DNA of 64,000 nucleotides. Origin: Clostridia bacterium. GTDB taxonomy: Bacteria; Bacillota; Clostridia; Christensenellales; Aristaeellaceae. A program made the translations under genes and the position numbers. The stretch covers positions 120,672 through 184,671 of the forward strand of contig JAFSOC010000015.1 of assembly GCA_017447185.1 (NCBI GenBank), written 5' to 3'. This document shows positions 52,983 to 61,888 of the stretch, one piece after another. Below the pieces are notes generated by a model that was not told the DNA's origin, did not search any database, and saw only the letters and a program-made list of their open reading frames with translations. The first letter of the stretch is position 1. Each line of letters starts with the position of its first letter.

Positions 52983-53453
52983 ATGATTTTTCACAGATAC
53001 AGGGCAGAGCATACAGACGGCGTGATCGATCTTGTTCCGATTCACTTTACTCCTCCTGATCCCTCCATGGGGTTCGGCAGGGAACAGATCTGGCGGATCA
53101 CCCTGCATAACTGCCGGGGAGAAATCGGGCAGATCAGTTACCGGGACGGAGAAAGCCGCTGCATATATTATTTCGGGCATATCGGCTATCATATTGATCC
53201 GCCCTACCGTGGCCACCATTATGCCAGGCGGGCCTGCCTCCTGCTGAAGAAGGAAATCCGTCTGGGTGGCAAGAACTCGGTGGTCATTACATGTGATCCG
53301 GATAACCAGCCAAGCAGAAAGACGTGTGAAGCGCTTCAGTGCTGCTGGGAAGGAATTACCTCCGTTCCGGAGGATATCCGGAAAAAATATGAAATCAGTG
53401 CTGAAAAATGCCGGTATATCTGGATGATTCCGGCGGAGCAGGACGAAAGATGA
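52983..53453 (+). CDS. GNAT-family N-acetyltransferase
   Basis: The product (156 residues) has the GNAT core: HIGYHIDPPYRGHHYARRAC supplies the acetyl-CoA pyrophosphate loop (RGHHYA), and SVVITCDPDNQPSRKTCEAL matches the later beta strand and helix. The acceptor is unknown. It is tightly packed between the PfkB kinase and a hydrolase gene, with ATGA overlap into the latter. Confidence 0.82.
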   Translation: MIFHRYRAEHTDGVIDLVPIHFTPPDPSMGFGREQIWRITLHNCRGEIGQISYRDGESRCIYYFGHIGYHIDPPYRGHHYARRACLLLKKEIRLGGKNSVVITCDPDNQPSRKTCEALQCCWEGITSVPEDIRKKYEISAEKCRYIWMIPAEQDER

Positions 53454-54232
53454 CGAAAAACATTTGCGGAACGGAAGTGTCCTATACACTGCAGGGGAGC
53501 GGGAGCGGAAAGTTGCTGCTTCTTCATGGATGGGGTTGCGACGGTAAATTGATGCAGCCCGTGGCGGATGCTTTCACGGATCGGTTCCAGGTGCTGATTC
53601 CCGATTTTCCGGGACACGGAAAAAGTGGCAGGCCACCGGAGCCCTGGGGCGTGAAGGAATATGCGGAGTGTATCCGGACACTGCTTGAGGAGACTGGATT
53701 TTTACCCTGCAGCGTGATTGCACACAGCTTTGGATGCCGCGTAGCCGCAATTCTGGCAGCGGAACATCCGGAACTGTTCAGGAAAATCATTTTTACCGGT
53801 GGCGCCGGAATCCGGAAGACACCATCCACTGAAGCGCAGAAAAGAACCGAACACTATAAAAAGCTGAGAGGGCTGGCCGAAAGCTTCGGGAAAATTCCGC
53901 TCATGCATTCCGCGGCGGAAAAGATGGAGGATCACCTTCGCAAAAAGTATGGAAGCCCGGACTATAATGCGCTGGACGAAGAGATGCGCAAGACGTTCGT
54001 GAAGGTTATCAGCCAGGATCTGACGGAATATTACTCGCGCTTCCAGTCGAGCACACTCCTGATCTGGGGGGATGCCGATACAGAGACCCCTCTCTGGATG
54101 GGGCAAAAAATGGAAGAACTGATTCCTGATGCGGGCCTTGTCATCCTCGAGGGTGGGAGCCATTTTGCCTACCTGGAACAGGCCACGCGGTTTAACCTGA
54201 TTGCGAACCATTTCCTGAAGGAGGAAGCCTGA
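53450..54232 (+). CDS. Alpha/beta hydrolase
   Basis: The product (260 residues) has an alpha/beta-hydrolase fold with oxyanion-hole HGWG (26-29), FPGHGKSGRP, nucleophile Ser93 in the elbow AHSFG, an acid at Asp208 or Asp210 (GDAD) and His238 (GGSHF). No signal peptide. The substrate cannot be told; such enzymes act on esters, lactones or other small molecules. The start overlaps the GNAT stop; the 14 in-frame codons upstream lie in that gene. It ends one base before the MurF-like gene. Confidence 0.85.
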   Translation: MTKNICGTEVSYTLQGSGSGKLLLLHGWGCDGKLMQPVADAFTDRFQVLIPDFPGHGKSGRPPEPWGVKEYAECIRTLLEETGFLPCSVIAHSFGCRVAAILAAEHPELFRKIIFTGGAGIRKTPSTEAQKRTEHYKKLRGLAESFGKIPLMHSAAEKMEDHLRKKYGSPDYNALDEEMRKTFVKVISQDLTEYYSRFQSSTLLIWGDADTETPLWMGQKMEELIPDAGLVILEGGSHFAYLEQATRFNLIANHFLKEEA

Positions 54233-54233
54233 T

Positions 54234-55850
54234 ATGATCCAGATGATCCTTCTGTTTATGGCTCTCGCAGCCGGATGCCTGCTTTCCGGCAGAATCCTGA
54301 TCCACTATTTCCAGCTGGAAAGCTATCAGTTTCCAGGATATTTTCGCTCGCTGAAAAGAAACCAGGCGAAAGTTATCCTGCCCGGAGCGCTGATGACCTT
54401 CCTTTTTACCCTGTCTTTCCTGCTGCTGTACCTTATTTTCAAGGCATTCACCTGGCCTTTTTTCATCATCGAGATTGTTATCCTGGTTGCCGGGGGATAT
54501 TTTATCGGCAGGAGATGCTCCGAGAAAAACGCAAAGAAGGCCCTGGCCTTCACACCAAGAATCAAACGGCTGTACGGTGTTGCGTTTGTTGTGTTCACAG
54601 GATTGCCTCTGCTGCTCTTTGTCCTTTGGAATACCGCCAACGCCGGTCAGCTGCTGAACCGCCTGAAGCTGGCGCTGATTCTTGCTTTCCCTGCGTTTCT
54701 GCCCCTGTGGGTCGCGCTTGCCGGTCTTCTGGCATGGCCGATTGAAAAGGGAATCAGCGAATTGTATTTCAGGGATGCGCAGCGCATCCTGAAACAGCGG
54801 AGGGACCTGATCCGGATCGGGATTACCGGAAGCTGGGGAAAGACAAGTGTGAAGTTTATTCTCGGAACCCTTCTGGAAGAGAAATATCATACGCTGGTAA
54901 CACCGGCCAGTTTCAATACGCCGATGGGCGTCACAAAGGTTATCCGGACAAAGCTTGAACCCGGACATCGCGTTTTCGTTTCTGAAATGGGCGCGCGGCA
55001 TGTGGGGGATATCAAGGAGATGTGCCGGCTTGTCCGTCCGGAAATCGGAATCATCACATCCGTCGGGCCGCAGCACCTGGATACATTCAAAACGGTGGAA
55101 CGGGTCACCAGGACGAAGTATGAACTGATCGAAGCACTTCCCGCGGAAGGGTTTGCCGTATTCGCGGATGACGCAGGGATTTGCCGTGAACTGTATGAGA
55201 AGACGGAAACGGAGAAAATGATTTCCGGCCTGGACCCCTCAAAAGATGATGTATGGGCAGAGGGAATAAGGAGTACTGGAGAAGGCAGTACTTTCCTCCT
55301 GTGCACGAAAGACTTGCGGATTCCCTGCAAAACCGCGCTGCTGGGCGAACTGAATATCCGGAATATTCTTGTCTGTGCCTGCGTTTGCCTGAAACTTGGC
55401 ATGACAGGAGAGCAGATTGCCAGAGGGATTGAGAAAATTCGTCCGGTGGAACACCGGCTTCAGCTGATTCCAAATCCGGGTGGAATGACGGTCATTGACG
55501 ACGCATTCAACAGCAACATCAAGGGTGCCATACAGGCGTTTCGCGTGCTGAAGGAGATGAGCGGAACCAGGATCCTGGTGACACCTGGTATGGTGGAACT
55601 TGGCGCACAGGAAGCGGCGATGAACCGTGAATTCGGTAAAGCGGCTGCAGATTGCTGCGATTACGCGCTCCTGATCGGAAAAAAACGCAGCGCGGCCATT
55701 TCGGAAGGACTGACTGAAAACGGTTTTCCCAAAGAACGGATTGTGGTGCTGAACAGCCTTTCAGAAGCAACAGAATGGCTGCAGAAAAACGTCCGGGCCG
55801 GCGATACGGTACTGTTTGAAAACGATCTGCCGGACAACTATACTGAATAA
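54234..55850 (+). CDS. MurF-like Mur ligase with N-terminal membrane domain
   Basis: The product (538 residues) starts with about 180 residues containing five hydrophobic helices, then a Mur ligase: P-loop GITGSWGKTS (196-205), NTPMGVT, SEMGARHVGD, SVGPQHLDTF, EHRLQ and IDDAFNSN. These are closest to MurF, which joins D-Ala-D-Ala to UDP-MurNAc-tripeptide; the ddl gene follows 15 bases later and supplies that dipeptide. Classic MurF proteins are soluble and near 450 residues, so the membrane part is an addition that would place the last cytoplasmic precursor step at the membrane. Whether a second, soluble MurF exists cannot be seen here. Confidence 0.85.
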   Translation: MIQMILLFMALAAGCLLSGRILIHYFQLESYQFPGYFRSLKRNQAKVILPGALMTFLFTLSFLLLYLIFKAFTWPFFIIEIVILVAGGYFIGRRCSEKNAKKALAFTPRIKRLYGVAFVVFTGLPLLLFVLWNTANAGQLLNRLKLALILAFPAFLPLWVALAGLLAWPIEKGISELYFRDAQRILKQRRDLIRIGITGSWGKTSVKFILGTLLEEKYHTLVTPASFNTPMGVTKVIRTKLEPGHRVFVSEMGARHVGDIKEMCRLVRPEIGIITSVGPQHLDTFKTVERVTRTKYELIEALPAEGFAVFADDAGICRELYEKTETEKMISGLDPSKDDVWAEGIRSTGEGSTFLLCTKDLRIPCKTALLGELNIRNILVCACVCLKLGMTGEQIARGIEKIRPVEHRLQLIPNPGGMTVIDDAFNSNIKGAIQAFRVLKEMSGTRILVTPGMVELGAQEAAMNREFGKAAADCCDYALLIGKKRSAAISEGLTENGFPKERIVVLNSLSEATEWLQKNVRAGDTVLFENDLPDNYTE

Positions 55851-55865
55851 ACCGGAGGAATCAGG

Positions 55866-57074
55866 ATGAAAAAGCAGATAGGTGTTATCTTCGGAAGCCG
55901 GAGCTGCGAGCGGGAGGTATCCATCATCAGCGCGGTGCAGCTGATGCGGTATGCAGACACGGAAAAATATGATATCATTCCTGTTTATATCGATGAAAAT
56001 GGCTCCTGGTATACAGGGGAAGTGCTGAAGGATATCCGGACGTTCAAGAATTTCAATCCGGATACAAAGGGAATCCGAAAGGTTTTTCCTGACCTGGAAA
56101 GCGGATCCGGTGCGCTGCTTTACCTGAACAGGGGAAGCGGCCTGCTCGCAAAAGAAAAAATAGAAATTGCGGCCAGAATTGACGTGTATGTGATTGTAAT
56201 GCACGGAATGAACGGCGAGGACGGTACGCTTCAAGGCCTGTTTGAACTGGCAAATGTGCCCTATACTTCCACAGGCGTTACCGGAAGCGCAATCGGTATG
56301 GACAAAATTGCAATGAAGCAGTTCTTCAGGGGTGCCGGCCTCCCTGTGCTGCCCGGAGTGTGGTTTACCCGTCGGGAATTCGGGGAAAAGCCGGATGCGG
56401 TTGTTTCCGAAGTTGCAGGGAAGCTGGGCTATCCTGTATTCGTGAAGCCGGCAAACCTTGGATCCAGTATCGGTGTCAGCCGGGCAGACAATGAAGAGGA
56501 ATTGAAGGACGCACTGGAACTGGCCTTTGAATACGACCGGCGCGTGTTGGTTGAGAAAGGCCTTGACAAACCAATTGAGCTGAACTGCAGCGTGCTCGGA
56601 TATGATGGCGAAACGGCCGCATCTCCGATTGAAATGCCCCTGAACCACGATGAATTCCTTGATTTCAGGGACAAGTATCTCGGCGGGAACGGGACCAAAG
56701 GGATGGCCAGCCTGTCCCGGGTACTGCCCGCGCCGATTGAAGACAGCCTGAAGGAAAAAGTACAGGCGCTCAGCAGGGAGATTTTCCGACTGATGGACTG
56801 CAAGGGCGTTGTCCGGATTGACTATATGTTTGACCGGATCAGCGAGGAAATCTATATTACCGAGATCAATACGATCCCCGGAAGCCTCGCTTTCTACCTG
56901 TGGGAAAATGACGGGATGCCCTACAAAACACTGATTGACAAAATGATCGATTACGCTGAAAAGGCGCATGCGGATAAAACCAGGAACAATTACGCCTACA
57001 ACAGCGATATCCTGAAGAATGCTTCCTTTGGAACAAAAGGCGCAAAGGGAGCAAAAGGGGCCAAGCACGCCTGA
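55866..57074 (+). CDS. ddl: D-alanine--D-alanine ligase Ddl with basic repeat tail
   Basis: The product (402 residues) is an ATP-grasp enzyme making D-Ala-D-Ala: GSRSCEREVSIISAVQ, HGMNGEDGTLQGLFE, FVKPANLGSSIGVSR and TEINTIPGSLAFY are present. It is longer than most Ddl proteins, partly from an insertion before the ATP-grasp domain and partly from a C-terminal tail. The last 14 residues (389-402) contain GTKGAKGAKGAKHA, a Gly-Ala/Thr-Lys repeat. The final gene before dxs; AGGAATCAGG precedes the start. Confidence 0.95.
   Translation: MKKQIGVIFGSRSCEREVSIISAVQLMRYADTEKYDIIPVYIDENGSWYTGEVLKDIRTFKNFNPDTKGIRKVFPDLESGSGALLYLNRGSGLLAKEKIEIAARIDVYVIVMHGMNGEDGTLQGLFELANVPYTSTGVTGSAIGMDKIAMKQFFRGAGLPVLPGVWFTRREFGEKPDAVVSEVAGKLGYPVFVKPANLGSSIGVSRADNEEELKDALELAFEYDRRVLVEKGLDKPIELNCSVLGYDGETAASPIEMPLNHDEFLDFRDKYLGGNGTKGMASLSRVLPAPIEDSLKEKVQALSREIFRLMDCKGVVRIDYMFDRISEEIYITEINTIPGSLAFYLWENDGMPYKTLIDKMIDYAEKAHADKTRNNYAYNSDILKNASFGTKGAKGAKGAKHA
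57030..57071 (+). repeat. Gly-Ala-Lys repeat tail of Ddl
   Basis: Four near-identical 9-base units encode GTK GAK GAK GAK just before the stop. The pattern suggests replication slippage and a basic flexible tail. Confidence 0.85.
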
Positions 57075-57107
57075 CGGAAAGAATCAGATAATCAGGAGGG
57101 GAGACAC

Positions 57108-58979
57108 ATGCTGGAAAGAATCCAGTCCTCTTCAGATCTGAAACAACTGAATGATCAGGAGCTGACCCTGCTGTGCGAAGAGATCCGGCAGGAACTGATA
57201 CGCACTGTATCTGAAAACGGCGGACACCTTGCATCCAATCTTGGCGTTGTGGAGCTGACGGTTGCATTGCACAAGGTTTTCAACACTCCGGAGGATAAAA
57301 TCGTATTTGATGTCGGCCATCAGAGCTACGTGCACAAAATGATTACAGGGAGATACGGACAATTTGGCACGCTGCGGCAATTCGGCGGACTGTCCGGTTT
57401 CCCCAAGCGTGCAGAGAGCGAATACGACTGCTATGAAACCGGACATGCCAGCACAGCCATCTCCGCAGCGCTGGGTTTCTCCCGTGCCCGCGACTACAGG
57501 CATCAGAATCATCGGGTGATTGCGGTTGTCGGGGATGGCGCCATGACCGGAGGAATGTGCTACGAGGCACTGAACGATGCCGGAAATGCCCGGACCCAGC
57601 TTACGGTCATCCTGAATGACAATGAAATGAGTATTGCACCGAATGTGGGTGCGCTTTCCTCCTACCTGACGCATCTCCGGATCAGTGCCGGATGGCAAAG
57701 TACAAAAAAGACAGTGCGAAGACTTTCCGGCTTTCCGGTCATCGGAAAACTGGTTTACCGTACGATTCACGGTACAAAGAAAATTCTGAAATCCATGATG
57801 CTCCATAATACCGATGTGGGCTTTTTTGAAGCACTTGGATTCCAGTATTTCGGGCCGATCAACGGACATGACCTGAAAAGTCTTGAAGAGACACTGGAGC
57901 AGGCAAAAAAGAACAACGGGCCCTGCGTTATTCATGTGCTGACGAAAAAGGGCTACGGATATGAAGAAGCCGAAAAACGTCCGGAAGCCTTCCATGGGAC
58001 GCCGCCGTTCTATATTGAGACCGGAAACCGTATGAAAGAACCTGATTTTCCGTCTGCAGGTCACCGGATGGCAGACCGCCTTTCCGAAATCGCGGAGAAG
58101 GATAGCCGGGTTATTGCTATCACAGCAGCGATGCCGCTCGGAACCGGACTGGATCATTTTGGTGAAAAATTTCCCGAACGGCTGATTGATGTCGGTATCG
58201 CGGAGGAACATGCTGCGACAATGGCAGCCGGGCTTGCAGCAGGTGGCATGAGACCCTACTTTGCCGTATATTCAAGCTTTTTCCAGCGCTGCTATGACCA
58301 GATGATCCACGATGTATGCATGCAGCATCTTCCTGTGATTTTCCTGCTGGACCGCAGTGGAATCGGAGGTGAGGACGGGCAGACCCATCATGGCGTGTTT
58401 GATTATTCCGCGCTGATCCCGATTCCCGGAATGACAGTTCTATCTCCTGCTGACGCGGACGAACTGTGCGACATGATTTCATGGACCATCTGCCAGGATG
58501 GCCCTGTTGCCATCCGATATGGCAAGGACGGCGACCGGCTTCCTGCTGGGAGGACAGCGGATCGCGGATTTGTTCCAGGCAGGTGGAATGTGCTTGCGTC
58601 GGGTAAAGATGTGAAACTGCTTGCGGCCGGGGGAATGGTACGAACAGCGCTGGCTGCGGCAGAAATACTGCGGAAGCAGGGGGTCGAAGCGGAGATTGTA
58701 AACTGTTCCAGCATCAAACCGCTGGATGAAGAATACCTGAAGCAGACAGACGGGAGCCCCGTTATCACGATGGAGGAACATATGACAGCCGGAGGATTCG
58801 GCGAATATGTTACGGAACGGTGCCGTCAGCTGGGGCTGAAAGCGCCCAAAGACTGCATCGGCATCTCTGATATGTTTATTCCGCACGGAAAACACAGTGA
58901 GCTGCTGGAATACGCAGGCCTTTCGGCGGATCAGGTTGCCGGACGTATCCTGAAGGTGCTGGGGAGGACGGAAACTTGA
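57108..58979 (+). CDS. dxs: 1-deoxy-D-xylulose-5-phosphate synthase Dxs
   Basis: The product (623 residues) condenses pyruvate and glyceraldehyde-3-phosphate, the first step of the non-mevalonate isoprenoid pathway. It has the thiamine diphosphate motif GDG (142-144) in VVGDGAMTGG, DNEMSIAPNVG, ETGHASTAISAALG and DVGIAEEHAATMAAGLA. Length is normal. GGAGGGG precedes the ATG. The stop overlaps the tlyA start by TTGA. ispE of the same pathway is near 8 kb. Confidence 0.97.
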   Translation: MLERIQSSSDLKQLNDQELTLLCEEIRQELIRTVSENGGHLASNLGVVELTVALHKVFNTPEDKIVFDVGHQSYVHKMITGRYGQFGTLRQFGGLSGFPKRAESEYDCYETGHASTAISAALGFSRARDYRHQNHRVIAVVGDGAMTGGMCYEALNDAGNARTQLTVILNDNEMSIAPNVGALSSYLTHLRISAGWQSTKKTVRRLSGFPVIGKLVYRTIHGTKKILKSMMLHNTDVGFFEALGFQYFGPINGHDLKSLEETLEQAKKNNGPCVIHVLTKKGYGYEEAEKRPEAFHGTPPFYIETGNRMKEPDFPSAGHRMADRLSEIAEKDSRVIAITAAMPLGTGLDHFGEKFPERLIDVGIAEEHAATMAAGLAAGGMRPYFAVYSSFFQRCYDQMIHDVCMQHLPVIFLLDRSGIGGEDGQTHHGVFDYSALIPIPGMTVLSPADADELCDMISWTICQDGPVAIRYGKDGDRLPAGRTADRGFVPGRWNVLASGKDVKLLAAGGMVRTALAAAEILRKQGVEAEIVNCSSIKPLDEEYLKQTDGSPVITMEEHMTAGGFGEYVTERCRQLGLKAPKDCIGISDMFIPHGKHSELLEYAGLSADQVAGRILKVLGRTET

Positions 58980-59797
58980 AAGAAAAAGAACGGGCAGATA
59001 CCGCTCTGGTAAAACGGGGACTGGCTACGAGCCGTGAAAAGGCACAGGCCATGATTATGGCCGGAGAAGTTTACGTGGATGAAAGGAAAATCAATAAATC
59101 TTCCGAAAACATCCTGCCGAATGACAATTTGATTGTCAGGGAATCATCTGTAAAATACGTCAGCCGCGGTGCCCACAAGCTTGAAAAGGCGGTCCGTGTT
59201 TTTTCCGCAGACCTGAAAGATCATGCGGTGATGGATGTAGGCGCAAGTACAGGAGGGTTTACAGATATCTGCCTGCGGAGCGGTGCCAGGCATGTTTACG
59301 CGATTGACGTCGGATACGGACAGCTGGACTGGAAGCTGCGCAATGACCCGCGCGTTACCGTGATGGAACGTACAAACGCCAGGTATCTGACGAAAGATAT
59401 GTTTCCGGATCCTCCGGATACCGCGGTCATGGATGTCAGCTTTATTTCCATCCGACTGATTATTCCGGTCCTTTTTGAAATCCTCGGAGAGAAGGGAAAA
59501 CTGTATACGCTGATCAAACCCCAGTTTGAAGCCGGAAGAGACAAAATCGGAAAAAACGGAGTAGTACGGGACAGTGAAACGCACGAGGAAGTGCTGAACG
59601 GAATTATTCAGTTTGCCGAAGAAAAAGGACTGCATGTATATCATATGGATTTTTCCCCGATTACCGGACCGGAGGGCAATATCGAATTCCTGGCTGAAAT
59701 TTCCGGAGCCATTCCAGGTAATCCAATCATCGGCAGTGATGAAGTTCACAGAATTGTTGCAGATGCACACAGCCAGCTGATTCGCGGGAAAGCGTAA
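58976..59797 (+). CDS. tlyA: TlyA-family rRNA 2'-O-methyltransferase
   Basis: The product (273 residues) has an N-terminal S4 RNA-binding domain (LVKRGLATSREKAQAMIMAGEV) and an FtsJ-like methyltransferase domain with SAM loop DVGASTGGFTD (87-97). Family members methylate cytidine riboses in 16S and 23S rRNA. Translation starts with TTG overlapping the dxs stop, so it is coupled to dxs. The dxs-tlyA-nadK-argR-recN order is standard in Clostridia, interrupted here by an opposing gene. Confidence 0.93.
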   Translation: MKEKERADTALVKRGLATSREKAQAMIMAGEVYVDERKINKSSENILPNDNLIVRESSVKYVSRGAHKLEKAVRVFSADLKDHAVMDVGASTGGFTDICLRSGARHVYAIDVGYGQLDWKLRNDPRVTVMERTNARYLTKDMFPDPPDTAVMDVSFISIRLIIPVLFEILGEKGKLYTLIKPQFEAGRDKIGKNGVVRDSETHEEVLNGIIQFAEEKGLHVYHMDFSPITGPEGNIEFLAEISGAIPGNPIIGSDEVHRIVADAHSQLIRGKA

Positions 59798-59801
59798 CCG
59801 C

Positions 59802-60443
59802 TCAGAAGAAGTTCCACGGTTCCGCCTGTGGCGGAGAGGAACGGAAGGTCAGCGTTTTCCCGGAACCGAACGGATCCGGGAAAGAAAGCCCTGAAGCCCA
59901 CAGTGCGGGATAAGGGGCTTTTATTTTGCTTCCGTAGCGCGCGTCCCCATAAAGCGGCATTTTTCGGGAAGCAAACTGAATGCGGATCTGATGAGTGCGG
60001 CCTGTATGCAGGAGGATGCGCATCAGATGAAAGGAAAGGCCAGAGATCTGTGCGGAAGCGAGATATTCCCAGTCACAGGAAGCTTCCTTTACGCCTTTGC
60101 GCTTGGTTTTAACGACATAGGTTTTGTTGGCTTTCGTGTCGTGGTAAAGGAAATCACGGAAAGTTCCGGAGGACTCCGCAGCATCAGATCGCACAACCGC
60201 AAGGTATTCCTTATGGGCTTTACCGTCCGAAAGCAATACGGACAGGGAACGGGCGGCTGCAGCGGATTTGGCAAGGACAATCAATCCTCCGGTTCCCTGG
60301 TCCAGCCGGTGAACCGGGTAAAGGGAAGGATAATGATACTGTGCACAGAGAAGGGCGGGGAGTCCTTCTGCTTCGGATCGGATACCTGGCTCCTTGACAC
60401 AGACCAGGAAATCCGCATTTTCATATATGATTTCATTCTCCAA
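59802..60443 (-). CDS. RluA/RluD-family pseudouridine synthase
   Basis: The product (213 residues) has the catalytic motif HRLDQGTGG with Asp48, close to the consensus HRLDxxTSG, and HTGRTHQIRIQFAS. There is no S4 domain and it is shorter than RluD, so it is of the short YlyB/RsuA-like or TruC-like size class; the RNA target is unknown. The start codon is TTG with GGAGG 11 bases upstream. It points against its neighbours, its stop only 4 bases from the tlyA stop, and is probably a local insertion into the dxs-tlyA-nadK series. Confidence 0.85.
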   Translation of the reverse strand: MENEIIYENADFLVCVKEPGIRSEAEGLPALLCAQYHYPSLYPVHRLDQGTGGLIVLAKSAAAARSLSVLLSDGKAHKEYLAVVRSDAAESSGTFRDFLYHDTKANKTYVVKTKRKGVKEASCDWEYLASAQISGLSFHLMRILLHTGRTHQIRIQFASRKMPLYGDARYGSKIKAPYPALWASGLSFPDPFGSGKTLTFRSSPPQAEPWNFF

Positions 60444-60470
60444 AGCAGATCAGTCCTCCGGCAAATCTTT

Positions 60471-60495
60471 TTCCGGCAGCCGGAATGAATTCCGG
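60471..60495. promoter_or_regulatory. Array of alternating TTCCGG/CCGGAA half-sites between the rluD-like gene and nadK
   Basis: Two overlapping perfect dyads: TTCCGG-CAG-CCGGAA, and CCGGAAT-GA-ATTCCGG sharing the central CCGGAA. They lie 20 bases before the nadK -35 box and in the leader of the opposite gene, so they could be an operator controlling both. Not a terminator, since no T-run follows. Confidence 0.5.
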
Positions 60496-60515
60496 ACACG
60501 AAAAATTCATTATTC

Positions 60516-60544
60516 TTGAATAAATATACACCGCATGATAAAAT
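60516..60544 (+). promoter_or_regulatory. Promoter for nadK-argR-recN
   Basis: TTGAAT, 17 bases, TAAAAT. The in-frame ATG at 60535 lies within the spacer, so that codon cannot be in the transcript; this supports the TTG start of nadK at 60577. Confidence 0.8.
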
Positions 60545-60576
60545 ACTGTCAATCCAGCGAGAGGAGCGATGTCTTC

Positions 60577-61395
60577 TTGTTCAGGAAAATCGGCCTGATT
60601 ACCAATCCGGACAAAGCAGAGGCAGTCCGGATGGCGGGCGTTGCCGCATCCTTTTTCTCTGAAAACAACATTGAAACCGTATATCTGCAGGATGAAAAAG
60701 ATGATCTGGACAGCGTGGACCTGATCCTGACATTCGGCGGAGACGGAACATTCCTGATCGGCGCGCGGATGGCCATGGCGCATGAAATCCCCCTGATGGG
60801 AATTAATCTTGGAACGGTCGGTTTCCTGACCGAAGAAGAGCCGGAACATCTGACGGAATGCCTGAAAGCCATTCTGAACGGCGATTATCAGATGGAAGAA
60901 CGCTTTTTGCTGAATGTACGTCTGCCGGATGGAAGGTGCATTCCTGCACTGAACGACGCTGTGGTTACCCGCGGAGGTTTCGCACGGCTGATTCAGGTGG
61001 AATGCAGCGTAAACGGGGAACTGTTCGGAACCTTCACTGCGGACGGAATGATTGCGGCTACGCCTACCGGGTCAACAGGTTATTCGCTTTCCGCCGGCGG
61101 GCCAATTGTGCAGCCCGGCATGAACTGTATTATCCTGACACCGGTGTGTGCCCACAGCCTTCAGACATGTCCCTGTGTAGTGGCGGAAACCTCTGAAATA
61201 TCTTTCCGCCTTCATCCGGAAAGGAAACAGACCGCGGAGCTGCAGATCGACGGAATGGATTGCGCAAAGCTGGAAGCCGGCGATGAGATTATCATAACAG
61301 GATCCGAACGAAAAATATGCCTTCTCCGGATTCATCCTTACCACTTTTTTTCTCTTGTCCGGAGCAAGTTGATTGAATGGGGTTCTAAATACTGA
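60577..61395 (+). CDS. nadK: NAD kinase NadK
   Basis: The product (272 residues) phosphorylates NAD to NADP. It has the GGDG motif (54-57) in LTFGGDGTFL, NLGTVGFLTE, NDAVVTRGG and TPTGSTGYSLSAGGP. Translation most likely starts at TTG, giving (M)FRKIGLITN, which matches the family N-terminus and has AGAGGAG 10 bases upstream. The longer ATG form would start inside the promoter. It is followed 16 bases later by argR. Confidence 0.94.
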   Translation: MFRKIGLITNPDKAEAVRMAGVAASFFSENNIETVYLQDEKDDLDSVDLILTFGGDGTFLIGARMAMAHEIPLMGINLGTVGFLTEEEPEHLTECLKAILNGDYQMEERFLLNVRLPDGRCIPALNDAVVTRGGFARLIQVECSVNGELFGTFTADGMIAATPTGSTGYSLSAGGPIVQPGMNCIILTPVCAHSLQTCPCVVAETSEISFRLHPERKQTAELQIDGMDCAKLEAGDEIIITGSERKICLLRIHPYHFFSLVRSKLIEWGSKY

Positions 61396-61411
61396 GAAAG
61401 CAGGTTGTGCA

Positions 61412-61867
61412 ATGAAAACAGACAGGCAGAACGAAATACTGCGGCTGATCGAGAACGAAGAGATTGAAACGCAGGAAGAGCTGGCCAACCGCCTGCGGGA
61501 AATAGGGTATAAAGTTACGCAGGCTACTGTTTCCCGTGATATCAAGGATCTCCGCCTGATCAAGATTGCCGGCCGCCAAAGCGATTACCGCTATGCGAAA
61601 CCCGGACGCCATGAATTGCAGGCGAACGACCGGATGATCCGGTTGCTGTCAGATTCCACCCTCAGCGTGGATTATGCCGGACAGATGGTTGTGATCAAAA
61701 CGCTCAGCGGATCTGCTAATGTGGCAGCGGAAGCAATTGATACCATGAACTGGAAGGAAGTACTCGGCACGATCGCCGGAGACAATACGATATTCCTTGC
61801 TGTACGTAACGAAAACGATACGGCTGAAATTGCGGACAGGATCCGGAAACTGGCCGGAAAAGAATAA
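61412..61867 (+). CDS. argR: Arginine repressor ArgR
   Basis: The product (151 residues) has the N-terminal winged helix (QEELANRLREIGYKVTQATVSRDIKDLRLIK) and the C-terminal oligomerisation and arginine-binding domain (GTIAGDNTIFLAVRN). It represses arginine synthesis genes elsewhere. In Clostridia it regularly sits between nadK and recN, as here. The start is the ATG at 61412; 13 in-frame codons upstream lie in nadK. No ARG box is visible in the short gap. Confidence 0.95.
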   Translation: MKTDRQNEILRLIENEEIETQEELANRLREIGYKVTQATVSRDIKDLRLIKIAGRQSDYRYAKPGRHELQANDRMIRLLSDSTLSVDYAGQMVVIKTLSGSANVAAEAIDTMNWKEVLGTIAGDNTIFLAVRNENDTAEIADRIRKLAGKE

Positions 61868-61888
61868 CCGGAAGAAAAGAGAGAATAC

